Shown: piece after piece, positions 27,744 to 35,924 of the stretch
Position numbering within the stretch: position 1 is the first letter of the stretch
Layout of the letters: each line of letters opens with the position of its first letter
NCBI RefSeq assembly: GCF_025149915.1
Contig: NZ_CP102278.1
Coordinates: forward strand, 1,224,001-1,288,000
From: Coprococcus eutactus
GTDB taxonomy: Bacteria > Bacillota > Clostridia > Lachnospirales > Lachnospiraceae
Direction of reading: 5' to 3'
DNA length: 64,000 nucleotides
Position numbers and translations under genes: made by a program
The notes under the pieces: generated by a model
The model's database searches: none
What the model saw: the letters and a program-made list of their open reading frames with translations, nothing else
Told to the model about the DNA's origin: nothing

Positions 27744-28199
27744 ATGAAAAAAGAATTATTTTCTAGAATATTTGTTGGATTATTGGGTGGAATTGTAATT
27801 AGTTATTTGATTACAATTGGAATTTCACTTGCAATCGGTGATGGTAGTTACTATTCATGTGTTCCGAGTTTGATTGAACGATTTGGCAATGAGGTAACAG
27901 CGATTATCATACAGACTGTTTTAAGTGCCGTTCTTGGAGCAGGATTTGCAGGAGCATCTGTTATCTGGGAAATAGATAAGTGGAGTTTATTAAAACAAAC
28001 AAGCATTTATTTTGGAATTGTATCTGTACTTATGATGACAGTTGCATATATTTGCGAATGGATGGAGCATTCTGTTAAAGGTGTATTAAGCTATTTTGCT
28101 ATTTTTGTTGCAATATTTGTTGTAGTTTGGATAGTACAATATTTGATTTGGAAGATACGTATTTATAAGATAAAAGAAGGCATTCAAAAGAATAATTAG
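27744..28199 (+). CDS. DUF3021 family membrane protein
   Basis: 151 residues with four predicted transmembrane helices (about 8-30, 50-75, 88-108, 116-138). The arrangement after a LytTR gene is the basis for the DUF3021 call. Start after GAGGTGACTAAAA. Probable partner of the LytTR protein; molecular role not established. A hairpin CGAAATACAC/GTGTATTTCG (about 28201-28251) follows without a T tract. Confidence 0.85.
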   Translation: MKKELFSRIFVGLLGGIVISYLITIGISLAIGDGSYYSCVPSLIERFGNEVTAIIIQTVLSAVLGAGFAGASVIWEIDKWSLLKQTSIYFGIVSVLMMTVAYICEWMEHSVKGVLSYFAIFVAIFVVVWIVQYLIWKIRIYKIKEGIQKNN

Positions 28200-28312
28200 T
28201 CGAAATACACAGAGTACAAAACGAAGATTTGTGCGGTGGGTGTATTTCGCTCTACGAGGCTGAAAAATGATTTGTGCTAAATATAAAAAGATTATGAATT
28301 TTTAGAAATTCA

Positions 28313-28447
28313 TTGACAAAAGAATGGCATTTGGTTCAATAATATTGAAGGAGGGCCCTGCCGATAAGTGGACGTTCAAAAAGCGTTAGGGTCGCTACGG
28401 TGACACTACATTCAAGGACTATGGAAACATAGTCCTTGAAATATTTT
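28313..28447 (+). ncRNA. Probable type III antitoxin RNA locus with terminator
   Basis: TTGACA (28313-28318), 17-bp spacer, TCAATA, then about 60 nt of structured sequence and an intrinsic terminator (TTCAAGGACTATG-GAAA-CATAGTCCTTGAA, 28411-28440, then ATATTTT). The transcribed part contains GTCGC-TACG-GTGAC (28391-28404), a helix closed by a UNCG-type tetraloop. Promoter, small RNA, terminator and then a ToxN/AbiQ-like gene is the type III toxin-antitoxin layout. Unlike known antitoxins, no tandem repeat is visible; a single unit may remain. Confidence 0.5.
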
Positions 28448-28460
28448 AAAGAAGAAATGA

Positions 28461-28691
28461 ATGATTCAAGCACCATTAGAAGTATATCGTATTGATATGA
28501 AATACATCAGAAACTTACATAATATAGATGACAGAGTTTTATCGGTATCTCCTCAGATTGGTAAGGACGAGCGACATTTTCTTGGAGTGCTTGTTATTTG
28601 TAATGAACATAAGTATTGTGTTCCCTTATCTAAGCCAAAGGAAAAGCATGAAAAAATGAGGGATAAAATTGATTTCAAAAAGATTGTATGA
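28461..28691 (+). pseudogene. Truncated ToxN/AbiQ/CptN-type endoribonuclease toxin
   Basis: 76 residues: LEVYRIDMKYIRNLHNIDDR, HFLGVLVICNEHKYCVPLSK and PKEKHEKMRDKIDFKKI match the N-terminal part of type III toxins (YxID.KYI, D.RV, GVL, H.Y..PLS.PK.KH.KM). Family members are about 150-190 residues; here a stop follows IDFKKIV and the remaining half to two thirds is absent, so it is probably inactive. Preceded by the antitoxin-like RNA and terminator. Confidence 0.65.
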
Positions 28692-28808
28692 ATTGTAATT
28701 TTCCGCATTGAATATTAAGAGACTTGTTGGTGTATGTCTTTTGCTGTTTTATTATATTCTTTCAAAAAATGAAAGCTAATCTTTGAATAAATATCTTTTG
28801 AATTTAAG

Positions 28809-28833
28809 TGACGCTTGACACATTTTCCCCGTC
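28809..28833 (+). promoter_or_regulatory. ECF-type promoter before the sigma gene
   Basis: TGACGC, 15-bp spacer, CGTC (28830-28833). The CGTC -10 core is typical of ECF promoters; a TTGACA (28815-28820) overlaps. It suggests that the sigma factor reads its own gene. Confidence 0.4.
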
Positions 28834-28876
28834 TATTAGAGTGAAAGGCCTTAATACAAAGGAGGAGGAGAAGCCT

Positions 28877-29437
28877 ATGGATGATAAGCAGATATTAGAT
28901 TTATATTGGGAGCGCTCCGAAGCTGCTATATCCGAAACTTCAAAAAAATACGGAAAGTATTGCAGATACATAGCCTTTAATATTCTTCACAATGACGAAG
29001 ACAGCGAGGAATGTGTAAATGATACTTATTTAAGAGCTTGGAACAGCATACCGCCTAACCGTCCATCTGTCCTAAAAACTTTTTTAGGGAAGATTACTCG
29101 CAACTTATCTTTGGACAGGTACGAACTGCTCAATGCAAAGAAACGTAATGGCGGGCAAATGCCATTGATTCTTGATGAAATACAAGAGTGCATACCATCG
29201 TTGGATAGTACAGAAAACATTGTTGAAGAAATTGCTCTAACGGATATTCTCAACCGCTTTCTTTCTTCCCTGTCATTAGAACAGCGAAAAATCTTTATGA
29301 GAAGATATTGGTACTTATCGCCCATTAAAGAAATTGCAACGGAATATGATATGAGCGAGAGCAAAATCAAGATGTCATTATTTCGTTCAAGGAACGAACT
29401 TAAAAAATTGTTAGAGAAAGAAGGTATCTCTGTATGA
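28877..29437 (+). CDS. ECF-like sigma-70 family factor
   Basis: 186 residues from ATG 28877 (MDDKQILDLYWERSEAAISE), after AAAGGAGGAGGAGAAGCCT; an upstream frame opening at 28808 has no such site. Region 2 is about 20-90 (AFNILHNDEDSEECVNDTYL, RAWNSIPP) and region 4 about 125-180 (LSLEQRKIFMRRYWYLSPIKEIATEYDMSE is split here for length: LSLEQRKIFMRRYW, then IKEIATEYDMSE). Overlaps the next gene by four bases, which encodes a probable anti-sigma factor. Confidence 0.88.
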   Translation: MDDKQILDLYWERSEAAISETSKKYGKYCRYIAFNILHNDEDSEECVNDTYLRAWNSIPPNRPSVLKTFLGKITRNLSLDRYELLNAKKRNGGQMPLILDEIQECIPSLDSTENIVEEIALTDILNRFLSSLSLEQRKIFMRRYWYLSPIKEIATEYDMSESKIKMSLFRSRNELKKLLEKEGISV

Positions 29438-30126
29438 AAGAAAAGAAACTTTTAAGGGCATTGGGAAATGTCGATAATCAGTATATTAAGGAGGCTGAAC
29501 CTATGAAAAAAACAAGTAAAATAACTAATCGGCAAAAATGGGTGTCTGTTGCTGCTTGCTTCGTACTCGTTGCTGTGATTGGAGTGGGAGTTTTTCAAAG
29601 CAATCTGTTTGGTACAAAAAACGATATTGCCACGCTGGATGGTGGAGAAACAATTACTTTTGTTAAAAATGACTTATCACAATCTTCAATTAACTTAAAT
29701 GTAACAACAAGGCCCTTGAGCGATGCTGAGATTGAAATGCTTTTTGCAGACTTGCCTGTTACCGCAGATGCTTACTTTGATGCTGACAATCATAATATTC
29801 TGGGTCTTGAGGGAAAAATTGGTGATACAAGAATGGTAGTATCTAAACAGGGTGTAAATCTATTAGATACTATCATTGATGGAAATACAATCACTTCAAG
29901 TGTAGACGGCGTTGATATCAATGCAGGATATTTCGTAACAAAGTCAAATAGTCAAGGTATCAAAACCGTAATATATTATGCAACCTTTGATATGGGAGAG
30001 AACACTATTTATGTAGAGTATTCTGGCGTTGAAAATGAAAGTGAAACTGTAAAAAACAACTTGGTAGACACAATTTTGAAGTTGATTGAGAACGGTGCAT
30101 TTGATTTGAGTCAAATCCAAGAATAA
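29434..30126 (+). CDS. Probable membrane anti-sigma factor
   Basis: 230 residues: cytoplasmic N-terminus of about 38 residues, one transmembrane helix (WVSVAACFVLVAVIGVGVF), extracellular domain of about 165 residues with no recognised family. ATG overlaps the sigma stop (ATGA), implying coupled translation, which is the usual arrangement for a sigma factor and its membrane partner. A second ATG at 29503, after AAGGAGGCTGAACCT, could be an internal or true start. Signal unknown. Confidence 0.8.
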   Translation: MKEKKLLRALGNVDNQYIKEAEPMKKTSKITNRQKWVSVAACFVLVAVIGVGVFQSNLFGTKNDIATLDGGETITFVKNDLSQSSINLNVTTRPLSDAEIEMLFADLPVTADAYFDADNHNILGLEGKIGDTRMVVSKQGVNLLDTIIDGNTITSSVDGVDINAGYFVTKSNSQGIKTVIYYATFDMGENTIYVEYSGVENESETVKNNLVDTILKLIENGAFDLSQIQE

Positions 30127-30138
30127 TCAAGAATAATC

Positions 30139-30222
30139 GGGGACGTTCCTTCTGTCACCAAGAGTGTCCCCCTGTAACGAATAAGACAGAGGGACACTCT
30201 TGGTGACAGAAGGAACGTCCCT
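30139..30222. repeat. REP-like hairpin repeat, copy C
   Basis: 84 bp, nearly identical to copy B. One base in the arm (ACAGAGGGAC against CCCCCTGT) is mismatched. It separates the sigma/anti-sigma pair from the convergent molybdenum locus and may act as a terminator for both sides. Confidence 0.9.
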
Positions 30223-30231
30223 ACAGCCGCG

Positions 30232-31317
30232 TCAGCTCAGCCGCGCCATATCTGCTGGTGTGTCAATGTCCATCAATTCAGTTTTGTTGGTGACGGGTAG
30301 CTGCCTTACCTGAGATTCGTGACTGTGGACAACGACATTCCCGCCTTTTCCTTGTGGGAGAGACATAAGCTCATCAAAATATTCTTTTGGAAATATCACA
30401 GGTGATCCTGGAGTTTTGTCATAACATGTTCTCCATATATATGATGGATCATTTTGGGCACATAATAATAGTGATGCTATAGATTCCGCCTTTATGAGTG
30501 GCTGATCGGAAGGAATAAAAGCACAGCGGTCAATATAGGAACCAATTGTATCCAGACCAAGACGGATCATATCATTCCGATATGGTGAGGAGTGAAGGAT
30601 TACCGGTATACTATATTCTGTGCAAAGCTTTTCAATATCCTGGTGTATGGTGACAACAAGTCGTCTGGAAAACAAATCTTTTGTTATATCAAGCATCCAC
30701 TTTATGAGCGGCTGTCCGTGATATTCAGCCATGAGTTTATTGCCGCCAAAGCGCTTTCCCTGCCCTGAAGCCATGATGATACATCCGGAATTGCCAAATG
30801 GTCTGTCAAGGTCAACAAGGAACACATCTTTATGGCTGCACAGCCAGTTCAGAAATGAGAGATCCTGTTTTCGAACAACCATAATGATCCGCTTTTTATT
30901 CATGAGTCTTTCGAAAGCTTTTTGATAATCGTATGATGTGTTTTCAAGATATCCAATTTCGTCTACAGTAATCCATGGTGCTGTTGTGTCTGCTAGGCTT
31001 TCTAAAAAAGCAATACATGTGCTGTTAAAGGAATCTTTAATGGGTTGCATGAGGTTCTCGCAACCTGTGGCATCAGAGCAGAATCTGCCGATACGTACAA
31101 CTTCACCGCTTGAGTTGTTTTTCATGTATACGCCTTCTTTTGGGACGGCCCATGATGTAATTCCGGGCATTTGTCTGTCGAAAAGTGAAGAGAGAAGTGT
31201 TGATTTGCCTCTTTTCCTGCCACCTGTAATAACGATATGTTTCTTTTTGCTAGTCAGAAAAGATCTCCATATACAATTGGCTTCCAGCCTGAATACAGGC
31301 TTCTCTGTATTGTTCAT
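30232..31317 (-). CDS. Fusion of a P-loop NTPase and a MocA-like molybdenum cofactor nucleotidyltransferase
   Basis: 361 residues. The N-terminal half (about 25-165) has a Walker A motif GGRKRGKST and resembles THEP1-type NTPases; WITVDEIGYLE looks like its Walker B. The C-terminal half (about 170-361) is a nucleotidyltransferase of the MocA/MobA type (IIMASGQGKRFGGNKLMAEY, FIPSDQPLI, GSPVIFP), which in other bacteria attaches CMP to molybdopterin for xanthine-dehydrogenase-family enzymes. The start overlaps the ModE gene by 68 bp, which is long; no in-frame ATG lies later before the P-loop. Last gene of a leftward operon with a ModE regulator and ABC importer, divergent from the enzyme genes. 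Confidence 0.82.
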   Translation of the reverse strand: MNNTEKPVFRLEANCIWRSFLTSKKKHIVITGGRKRGKSTLLSSLFDRQMPGITSWAVPKEGVYMKNNSSGEVVRIGRFCSDATGCENLMQPIKDSFNSTCIAFLESLADTTAPWITVDEIGYLENTSYDYQKAFERLMNKKRIIMVVRKQDLSFLNWLCSHKDVFLVDLDRPFGNSGCIIMASGQGKRFGGNKLMAEYHGQPLIKWMLDITKDLFSRRLVVTIHQDIEKLCTEYSIPVILHSSPYRNDMIRLGLDTIGSYIDRCAFIPSDQPLIKAESIASLLLCAQNDPSYIWRTCYDKTPGSPVIFPKEYFDELMSLPQGKGGNVVVHSHESQVRQLPVTNKTELMDIDTPADMARLS

Positions 31318-31585
31318 ATTTTTTCAGCCATTCCTTTCCCTCTGGTGTTATCGTGCTTCCGCCACCTGATCTGCCGCCTGTTGTGCGGCTTGTAAGTGAA
31401 AATCCCAGCGCTTCTTCAGCATTTTTTATCATGCGGAATGCTTTGCTGTAGGCAAGCCCCATGGACTTGGACGCGGAGCGGAGAGAACCGGTTTCTTCTA
31501 TAGCCAAAAGCAGGCGATATGGACCTTCACCAAAGAATTTCTCATCATTATCATCAAAAAATGTTATTTTAATAGCAGCTCTCAA
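31250..31585 (-). CDS. ModE-type molybdate-responsive regulator (HTH domain only)
   Basis: 111 residues, about the length of the ModE N-terminal domain without the molybdate-binding MOP domains. Winged HTH of the LysR/ModE type (GPYRLLLAIEETGSLRSASK, SMGLAYSKAFRMIKNAEEAL, TGGRSGGGSTITPEG). The start is TTG overlapping the stop of the ABC ATPase gene (TTGA), with GGAGGATGATATGCA upstream. Without a binding domain it probably acts with another protein or senses metal indirectly. Both divergent operons are candidate targets. Confidence 0.88.
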   Translation of the reverse strand: MRAAIKITFFDDNDEKFFGEGPYRLLLAIEETGSLRSASKSMGLAYSKAFRMIKNAEEALGFSLTSRTTGGRSGGGSTITPEGKEWLKKYEQYREACIQAGSQLYMEIFSD

Positions 31586-32406
31586 TGCATATCATCCTCC
31601 TTCATCATGACAAGCTGGCGCTTTCCCTGACGGTTGCGAAGTTCTCTGATACTGATTGTACCATAAACTTTGGACAGAAGCATTTCCATTTCCTCAATGG
31701 GTGTTTTATCGGGATATACTTCACCGATCAGCTTGGATTCAGATAAAACCAGAAGGGTGTTGCAGTAATTTAATGCAAGTGATGAATCGTGAAGCGTTAC
31801 CAAAGACACCGCGTGGTTTCGTTCAACATAGCTGCACAGAAGTTTCATGATCTGGTAACGCAGCCTGAAGTCCAGTGCACTTTCCGGTTCGTCTAGGAGT
31901 AAAAGCTTCCGGTTTGTCACAAATGTACGTGCCAGCAGGGCAAGCTGTTTTTGGCCCTCGCTCAATGTCTGAAAATTATCGTTTATCCGTGAATCAAGGC
32001 CGACCATTGCAAGAACTTCATGAGCCTTTTCTTTCATGGTATCAGTAGGTGGCTTAAGCAGCTTAAGCTCTGGGTTAAATCCCATCATGACAACATCTAA
32101 GAGAGATATGTCTATGGATATGCCGCTTTTTTGAGGGATATATCCACATAGCTGTGCTAGTTTTTTGTGAGGCATATGTTCCAGCTGGAGATTATCTAAC
32201 TCGCAGCAGCCACTATGCGGAATCAAATTGGCGATTGCTTTGATAAGGGTTGTTTTGCCACAGCCATTCTCGCCAAGTATACCAACAATTGTACCTTCTT
32301 CTGCAGAAAAGCTGATATTATTTATCACATTTTGCACATCTGTGGTGTTGGTGCGGCTGCTGTGGTGGTAGCCGGCTGACAGATCGCATATGTTTAATAT
32401 ACTCAT
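31582..32406 (-). CDS. ABC transporter ATPase, FepC/MolC type
   Basis: 274 residues from ATG 32406, overlapping the permease stop (ATGA) with AAGGAGGAAACC upstream. Walker A GENGCGKTT, signature LSEGQKQ, Walker B LLLLDEP, and the H-loop in LVTLHDSSLAL. Belongs to the class II importers for iron chelates, B12 and, in Haemophilus MolBCA, molybdate. Its place between a molybdenum-type regulator and a molybdenum enzyme argues for molybdate or tungstate. Confidence 0.92.
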   Translation of the reverse strand: MSILNICDLSAGYHHSSRTNTTDVQNVINNISFSAEEGTIVGILGENGCGKTTLIKAIANLIPHSGCCELDNLQLEHMPHKKLAQLCGYIPQKSGISIDISLLDVVMMGFNPELKLLKPPTDTMKEKAHEVLAMVGLDSRINDNFQTLSEGQKQLALLARTFVTNRKLLLLDEPESALDFRLRYQIMKLLCSYVERNHAVSLVTLHDSSLALNYCNTLLVLSESKLIGEVYPDKTPIEEMEMLLSKVYGTISIRELRNRQGKRQLVMMKEDDMH

Positions 32407-33416
32407 TTTACAGGTTTCCTCCTTATGCATAGATATATAAGAAACGGTGCTCCTACAATACTTGTGAATATACTGACCGGCAGTTCTGTGGAACATACAC
32501 TGCGGGCAAGGATATCGCCGAAAGTGAGAAGACATCCACCTATAAGACCACTCAGAAGCATAGTTGATAAGCGGTTATTTTTGAGCAGCATTCTGGCTCC
32601 GTGCGGAGCAAGCAGAGAAATAAAGCTGATAAGTCCTGTCATGCTGATCACACTTGAAGTTGCCAGGGTTGCGATCAAAAGAACCAGCATTCGTATGTGG
32701 TTAACATTCACGCCAAGCATTTTGCCATCTGCGTCATCAAGGGAGAGCATTATGATCTGTCTGTACAACAGGAAGATTATCAGCAGGCAGATCGCACATA
32801 GTATTACGTTTGAGCCAATGGAATATATGCTTATGCCATTAAGACTTCCCATGATCCAGTATTCAATTGATGCTAATTGTTTTTCAGGGTCGGCAGTCAG
32901 CTTCAGACACACAAGAGCGGTCTGGGCAAGACTGTGTACTGCTATGCCTGCCAGTACTATGCTTTTTCCATCACGTTCATATGTCAGCGATGACAGAAGC
33001 AGAACCAGTATCACACAGCATATGGCTCCGGCAAAAGCAGATATGGTTACAGACATTGTTCCGGACAAAAACAGAATGCCAAATGCGGCACCTGCGCTTG
33101 CACCTGAGGATACACCTATGATGTCTGGAGAAGCCAATGGGTTCTTAAAGACAGTCTGATATACAAATCCTGCTATGCCGAGAACAAATCCCCCTATACA
33201 GCCGATGATTCCGCGGCTTGCGCGAAGCGTGAGAAATACACGCCACTGCATGTCATCACCTTGCAGCAATCCATTCAGTGTAAGAGGATATCTTCCGACA
33301 AAAAAAGAAAATATACTAAGAGCTGCCAGAATGACAGCTCCCAGTATAATAGTTATTGTTGCTTTGTTTTTATTTTTACGCTTGTTATTAGTTGTTGATT
33401 CCATAGAATGTTTCAT
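32403..33416 (-). CDS. FecCD-family ABC permease
   Basis: 337 residues with about ten transmembrane helices. Motifs of the FecCD/BtuC family: LRASRGIIGCIGGFVLGIAG, QTVFKNPLASPDIIGVSSGA, and the coupling region GLISFISLLAPHGARMLL. Its start overlaps the end of the binding-protein gene by 29 bp; ATG 33404 is an alternative. Part of the probable molybdate importer. Confidence 0.92.
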   Translation of the reverse strand: MKHSMESTTNNKRKNKNKATITIILGAVILAALSIFSFFVGRYPLTLNGLLQGDDMQWRVFLTLRASRGIIGCIGGFVLGIAGFVYQTVFKNPLASPDIIGVSSGASAGAAFGILFLSGTMSVTISAFAGAICCVILVLLLSSLTYERDGKSIVLAGIAVHSLAQTALVCLKLTADPEKQLASIEYWIMGSLNGISIYSIGSNVILCAICLLIIFLLYRQIIMLSLDDADGKMLGVNVNHIRMLVLLIATLATSSVISMTGLISFISLLAPHGARMLLKNNRLSTMLLSGLIGGCLLTFGDILARSVCSTELPVSIFTSIVGAPFLIYLCIRRKPVK

Positions 33417-34521
33417 AATAATTTGTCATTTCAGTTGTATATGTGTCAGTTGATACCTGATCAGGATGAAGGATCCCTGCAAGCCATACAGATGCCAGGA
33501 TTCCTGCAGGTACCGGGCTGTCCAATGCTTCCATGTCTCCAGGAATAGCATATACGTGGCTGCTTTTTACAGCAGTGCATTCTGCAAGGTTTGGATCGTT
33601 CATTATGTCATCTACTGTATATTCGGCATCCGATGCGATTATTATATAAGAAGGATCCCATGCAAGAAGCTGCTCATAGCTTATCTCGGCCCAGTAGGTG
33701 TCTGTGATAGAATCAGCTGCATTTTTTCCACCGGCAAGCTCGATGATGCTTGACTGATACATAGAAGGACCGGCAGTAGACAAGAATGATGAGTTGCCGG
33801 CAAGGTATACACTTTCAGGTTCTACGCCAGACAGAGCTGAAGTAAGCATATCCTTCTGAGAATCTATATATGCGAGCAGCTTTGCAGCCTCTGAGTTGGT
33901 GTTAGTTGCCGTAGCTATGGTGTTGATCATTTCTGTCAGAAGATCCTGACTTTCAGGATTGACGAGCAGTACTGTGATACCGAGGTCTGTCAGGCTCTGG
34001 GCTGCATCCTTAAGCTTCATTGGCAGAATAACCAGATCAGGTGAAAGAGCAGCGCATGTCTCAAGGTTGAACTCTTTGGCAGTTCCAACATTCGGCAGCT
34101 CAGTCAGTTCTGGTGCAGCAAGCTTATAAATAGGGCGCTTGTCTGCTTTTGCTTCAATACCGACAACCTTATCCTTGAGACCAAGAGCGATCAGAAGGCT
34201 TGAAGAAATATAGTAGCCGCTCACGATAGAAGATGGCTCTTTTTCAATTGTAACTTCACGGCCAGCCTGGTCGGTAACTGTTATAGGGTAGACAGTCTGT
34301 TCAGCATCTGCTTCAGTGGAAGATTCTTCGGAAGATAATTCTTCAGATGATATTTCTTCTGATGCTTCTTCACTGGAAGCTGATTCTGATACTGAAGCAG
34401 CTGTGGTGCTTTCCGTAGTACTCTGTGTTGTCGTAGCACTGTCTGTACCACAGGCTGTAAGTACTGCCAGCATAGCACAGATAAGGATGATAGATAGATG
34501 TTTTTTTAGAGTTGTTTTCAT
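33388..34521 (-). CDS. Periplasmic-binding-type lipoprotein of the importer
   Basis: 377 residues. ATG 34521 follows AAAGGAAC; signal peptide with lipobox LTAC-G (Cys at about 24), so lipid-anchored on the outer face of the membrane. A Ser/Glu/Thr-rich linker (about 30-75) precedes a class III binding fold (PITVTDQAGREVTIEKEP, SPDLVILP, DPSYIIIASDAEYTV, AIPGDME). Family members bind ferric chelates, haem, B12 or molybdate; the neighbourhood favours molybdate. Confidence 0.9.
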   Translation of the reverse strand: MKTTLKKHLSIILICAMLAVLTACGTDSATTTQSTTESTTAASVSESASSEEASEEISSEELSSEESSTEADAEQTVYPITVTDQAGREVTIEKEPSSIVSGYYISSSLLIALGLKDKVVGIEAKADKRPIYKLAAPELTELPNVGTAKEFNLETCAALSPDLVILPMKLKDAAQSLTDLGITVLLVNPESQDLLTEMINTIATATNTNSEAAKLLAYIDSQKDMLTSALSGVEPESVYLAGNSSFLSTAGPSMYQSSIIELAGGKNAADSITDTYWAEISYEQLLAWDPSYIIIASDAEYTVDDIMNDPNLAECTAVKSSHVYAIPGDMEALDSPVPAGILASVWLAGILHPDQVSTDTYTTEMTNYYETFYGINN

Positions 34522-34555
34522 GAATTCAATGTTCCTTTCGTTATTCTTGAAATAA

Positions 34556-34609
34556 TACAACGGTATTGTAACAAAGCACCTTTTCAAAGACAAGATGTTT
34601 TAATATAAT
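34556..34609 (+). promoter_or_regulatory. Control region between the importer and enzyme operons
   Basis: TACAA-CGGTA-TTGTA (34556-34570) is a perfect 5-bp inverted repeat in the middle of the divergent gap, with AATACAA/TTGTAAC extension. For the rightward operon TTTTCA (34581-34586), 17-bp spacer, TATAAT (34604-34609) is a good promoter. The palindrome would lie just upstream of its -35 and is a candidate ModE-type operator, though it does not match the E. coli ModE consensus. Confidence 0.45.
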
Positions 34610-34650
34610 ATATTTTGAAAAATTGTGTTTATATGTTAAAAGGAGTATTT

Positions 34651-35451
34651 ATGGTAACAATACAGAATTATGTACGCGCACAAAGTATTGATGAGGCATA
34701 TGAACTGAATCAGAAAAAGGGAAGCTGTATTATAGGAGGAATGCTTTGGACAAAAATGCAGGATCGCCTGATACAGACAGCCATAGATATGTGTGATCTG
34801 GGACTTGATACGATCGAGGAAAAAGATGACGAATTTATTATTGGTGCAATGACATCACTCCGTCAGATAGAGCTACATGACGGATTAAATAAATATACAC
34901 ATGGTGCAGTATGCGAAGCGGTGAAGGATATTGTGGGAGTTCAGTTTCGAAATCTCGCAACGATTGGCGGAAGCATATGGGGTCGTTTCGGCTTTTCAGA
35001 CATTCTGACAGTTTTTTTAGCTATGGATGCATTTGTGGAGCTTTATCATGGTGGTATGATTCCACTCAGGGAATTTGTCAACATGAAGCAGGACAGGGAC
35101 GTGATTGTACATCTGATCATCAGAAAAACTCCCGGAGTTTTTGCTTATGCATCAGTCCGCAATCAGAGAACAGATTTTCCTGTCATTGCCTGTTCAGCAT
35201 CATGCGTGGATGGAGAATACCGTCTGGCTGTGGGAGCAAGGCCTGGAAGGGCGATGCTTGTTCTGGATGAAGAAGGCTTGCTCACAGAGGGACTTTCTGA
35301 TGAGACAGAGAAAGCATTTGCCAGTTGGGTTTCTGACAAGGTTCCGGTTGGAAGCAATCATCGTGCTGGCGCAGAATACAGAAGCCGTCTGATACGTGTG
35401 CTTGGACAGAGATTATTGAAAAAGATTGAGGAGGAGCAGCAGTGGAAATAA
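34651..35451 (+). CDS. FAD-binding subunit of a xanthine-dehydrogenase-like molybdenum hydroxylase
   Basis: 266 residues from ATG 34651, after AAAAGGAGTATTT; an ATG at 34615 is in frame but lacks a site. FAD-binding PCMH fold with GGM at about 31-33 and FRNLATIGGSIWGRFGFSDI, the usual second FAD motif; C-terminal CO-dehydrogenase-flavoprotein domain. Carries electrons from the 2Fe-2S subunit to the final acceptor. Overlaps the next gene by ten bases. Confidence 0.9.
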   Translation: MVTIQNYVRAQSIDEAYELNQKKGSCIIGGMLWTKMQDRLIQTAIDMCDLGLDTIEEKDDEFIIGAMTSLRQIELHDGLNKYTHGAVCEAVKDIVGVQFRNLATIGGSIWGRFGFSDILTVFLAMDAFVELYHGGMIPLREFVNMKQDRDVIVHLIIRKTPGVFAYASVRNQRTDFPVIACSASCVDGEYRLAVGARPGRAMLVLDEEGLLTEGLSDETEKAFASWVSDKVPVGSNHRAGAEYRSRLIRVLGQRLLKKIEEEQQWK

Positions 35452-35912
35452 AAATTAAATTAAATGGGAAATTCGTCTCGGGAAATATAGCTCCTGATAT
35501 GCTCCTTATAGATTTTCTACGTGATCATGGCTGTTATAGCGTGAAACGCGGCTGTGAGACGTCCAATTGCGGCCTGTGTACAGTGCTTATGGATCAGACT
35601 CCTGTCCTTTCCTGTTCGGTGCTTGCTGCCAGGGCAGATGGACACGAGGTGCAGACCCTTGAGGGCCTTCAGGATGAGGCGGCAGAATTTGCCGGATTCA
35701 TTGCTGATCAGGGTGCTGATCAATGTGGTTTCTGCAACCCGGGTTTTGTGATGAATACAATAGCTCTTCTCAGAGAAAATCCTGACCCGTCGGATGATGA
35801 GATCAGGGCATATCTTGCCGGGAATCTGTGCAGATGTTCCGGATATGAGGGACAACTGAGAGGAATCCGAAATTACTTAGACAGTAGAATTCCTGCAGAT
35901 GACAGACAGTAA
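35442..35912 (+). CDS. 2Fe-2S subunit of the molybdenum hydroxylase
   Basis: 156 residues. N-terminal plant-type ferredoxin cluster (CETSNCGLCTVL with a later Cys in SCSVLAA) and C-terminal four-helix cluster domain (QCGFCNPGFVMN, LAGNLCRCSGYEG), the standard eight-Cys pattern of CoxS/XdhC-type subunits. Transfers electrons from the molybdenum centre to FAD. Confidence 0.94.
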   Translation: MEIKIKLNGKFVSGNIAPDMLLIDFLRDHGCYSVKRGCETSNCGLCTVLMDQTPVLSCSVLAARADGHEVQTLEGLQDEAAEFAGFIADQGADQCGFCNPGFVMNTIALLRENPDPSDDEIRAYLAGNLCRCSGYEGQLRGIRNYLDSRIPADDRQ

Positions 35913-35924
35913 AGGGGTGAACTC

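Noticed and set aside
22629-30222. CRISPR array made of the GGGGACGTTCC repeats
   Set aside because: The copies are kilobases apart, are long self-complementary hairpins and have genes between them, with no regular spacers and no cas genes.
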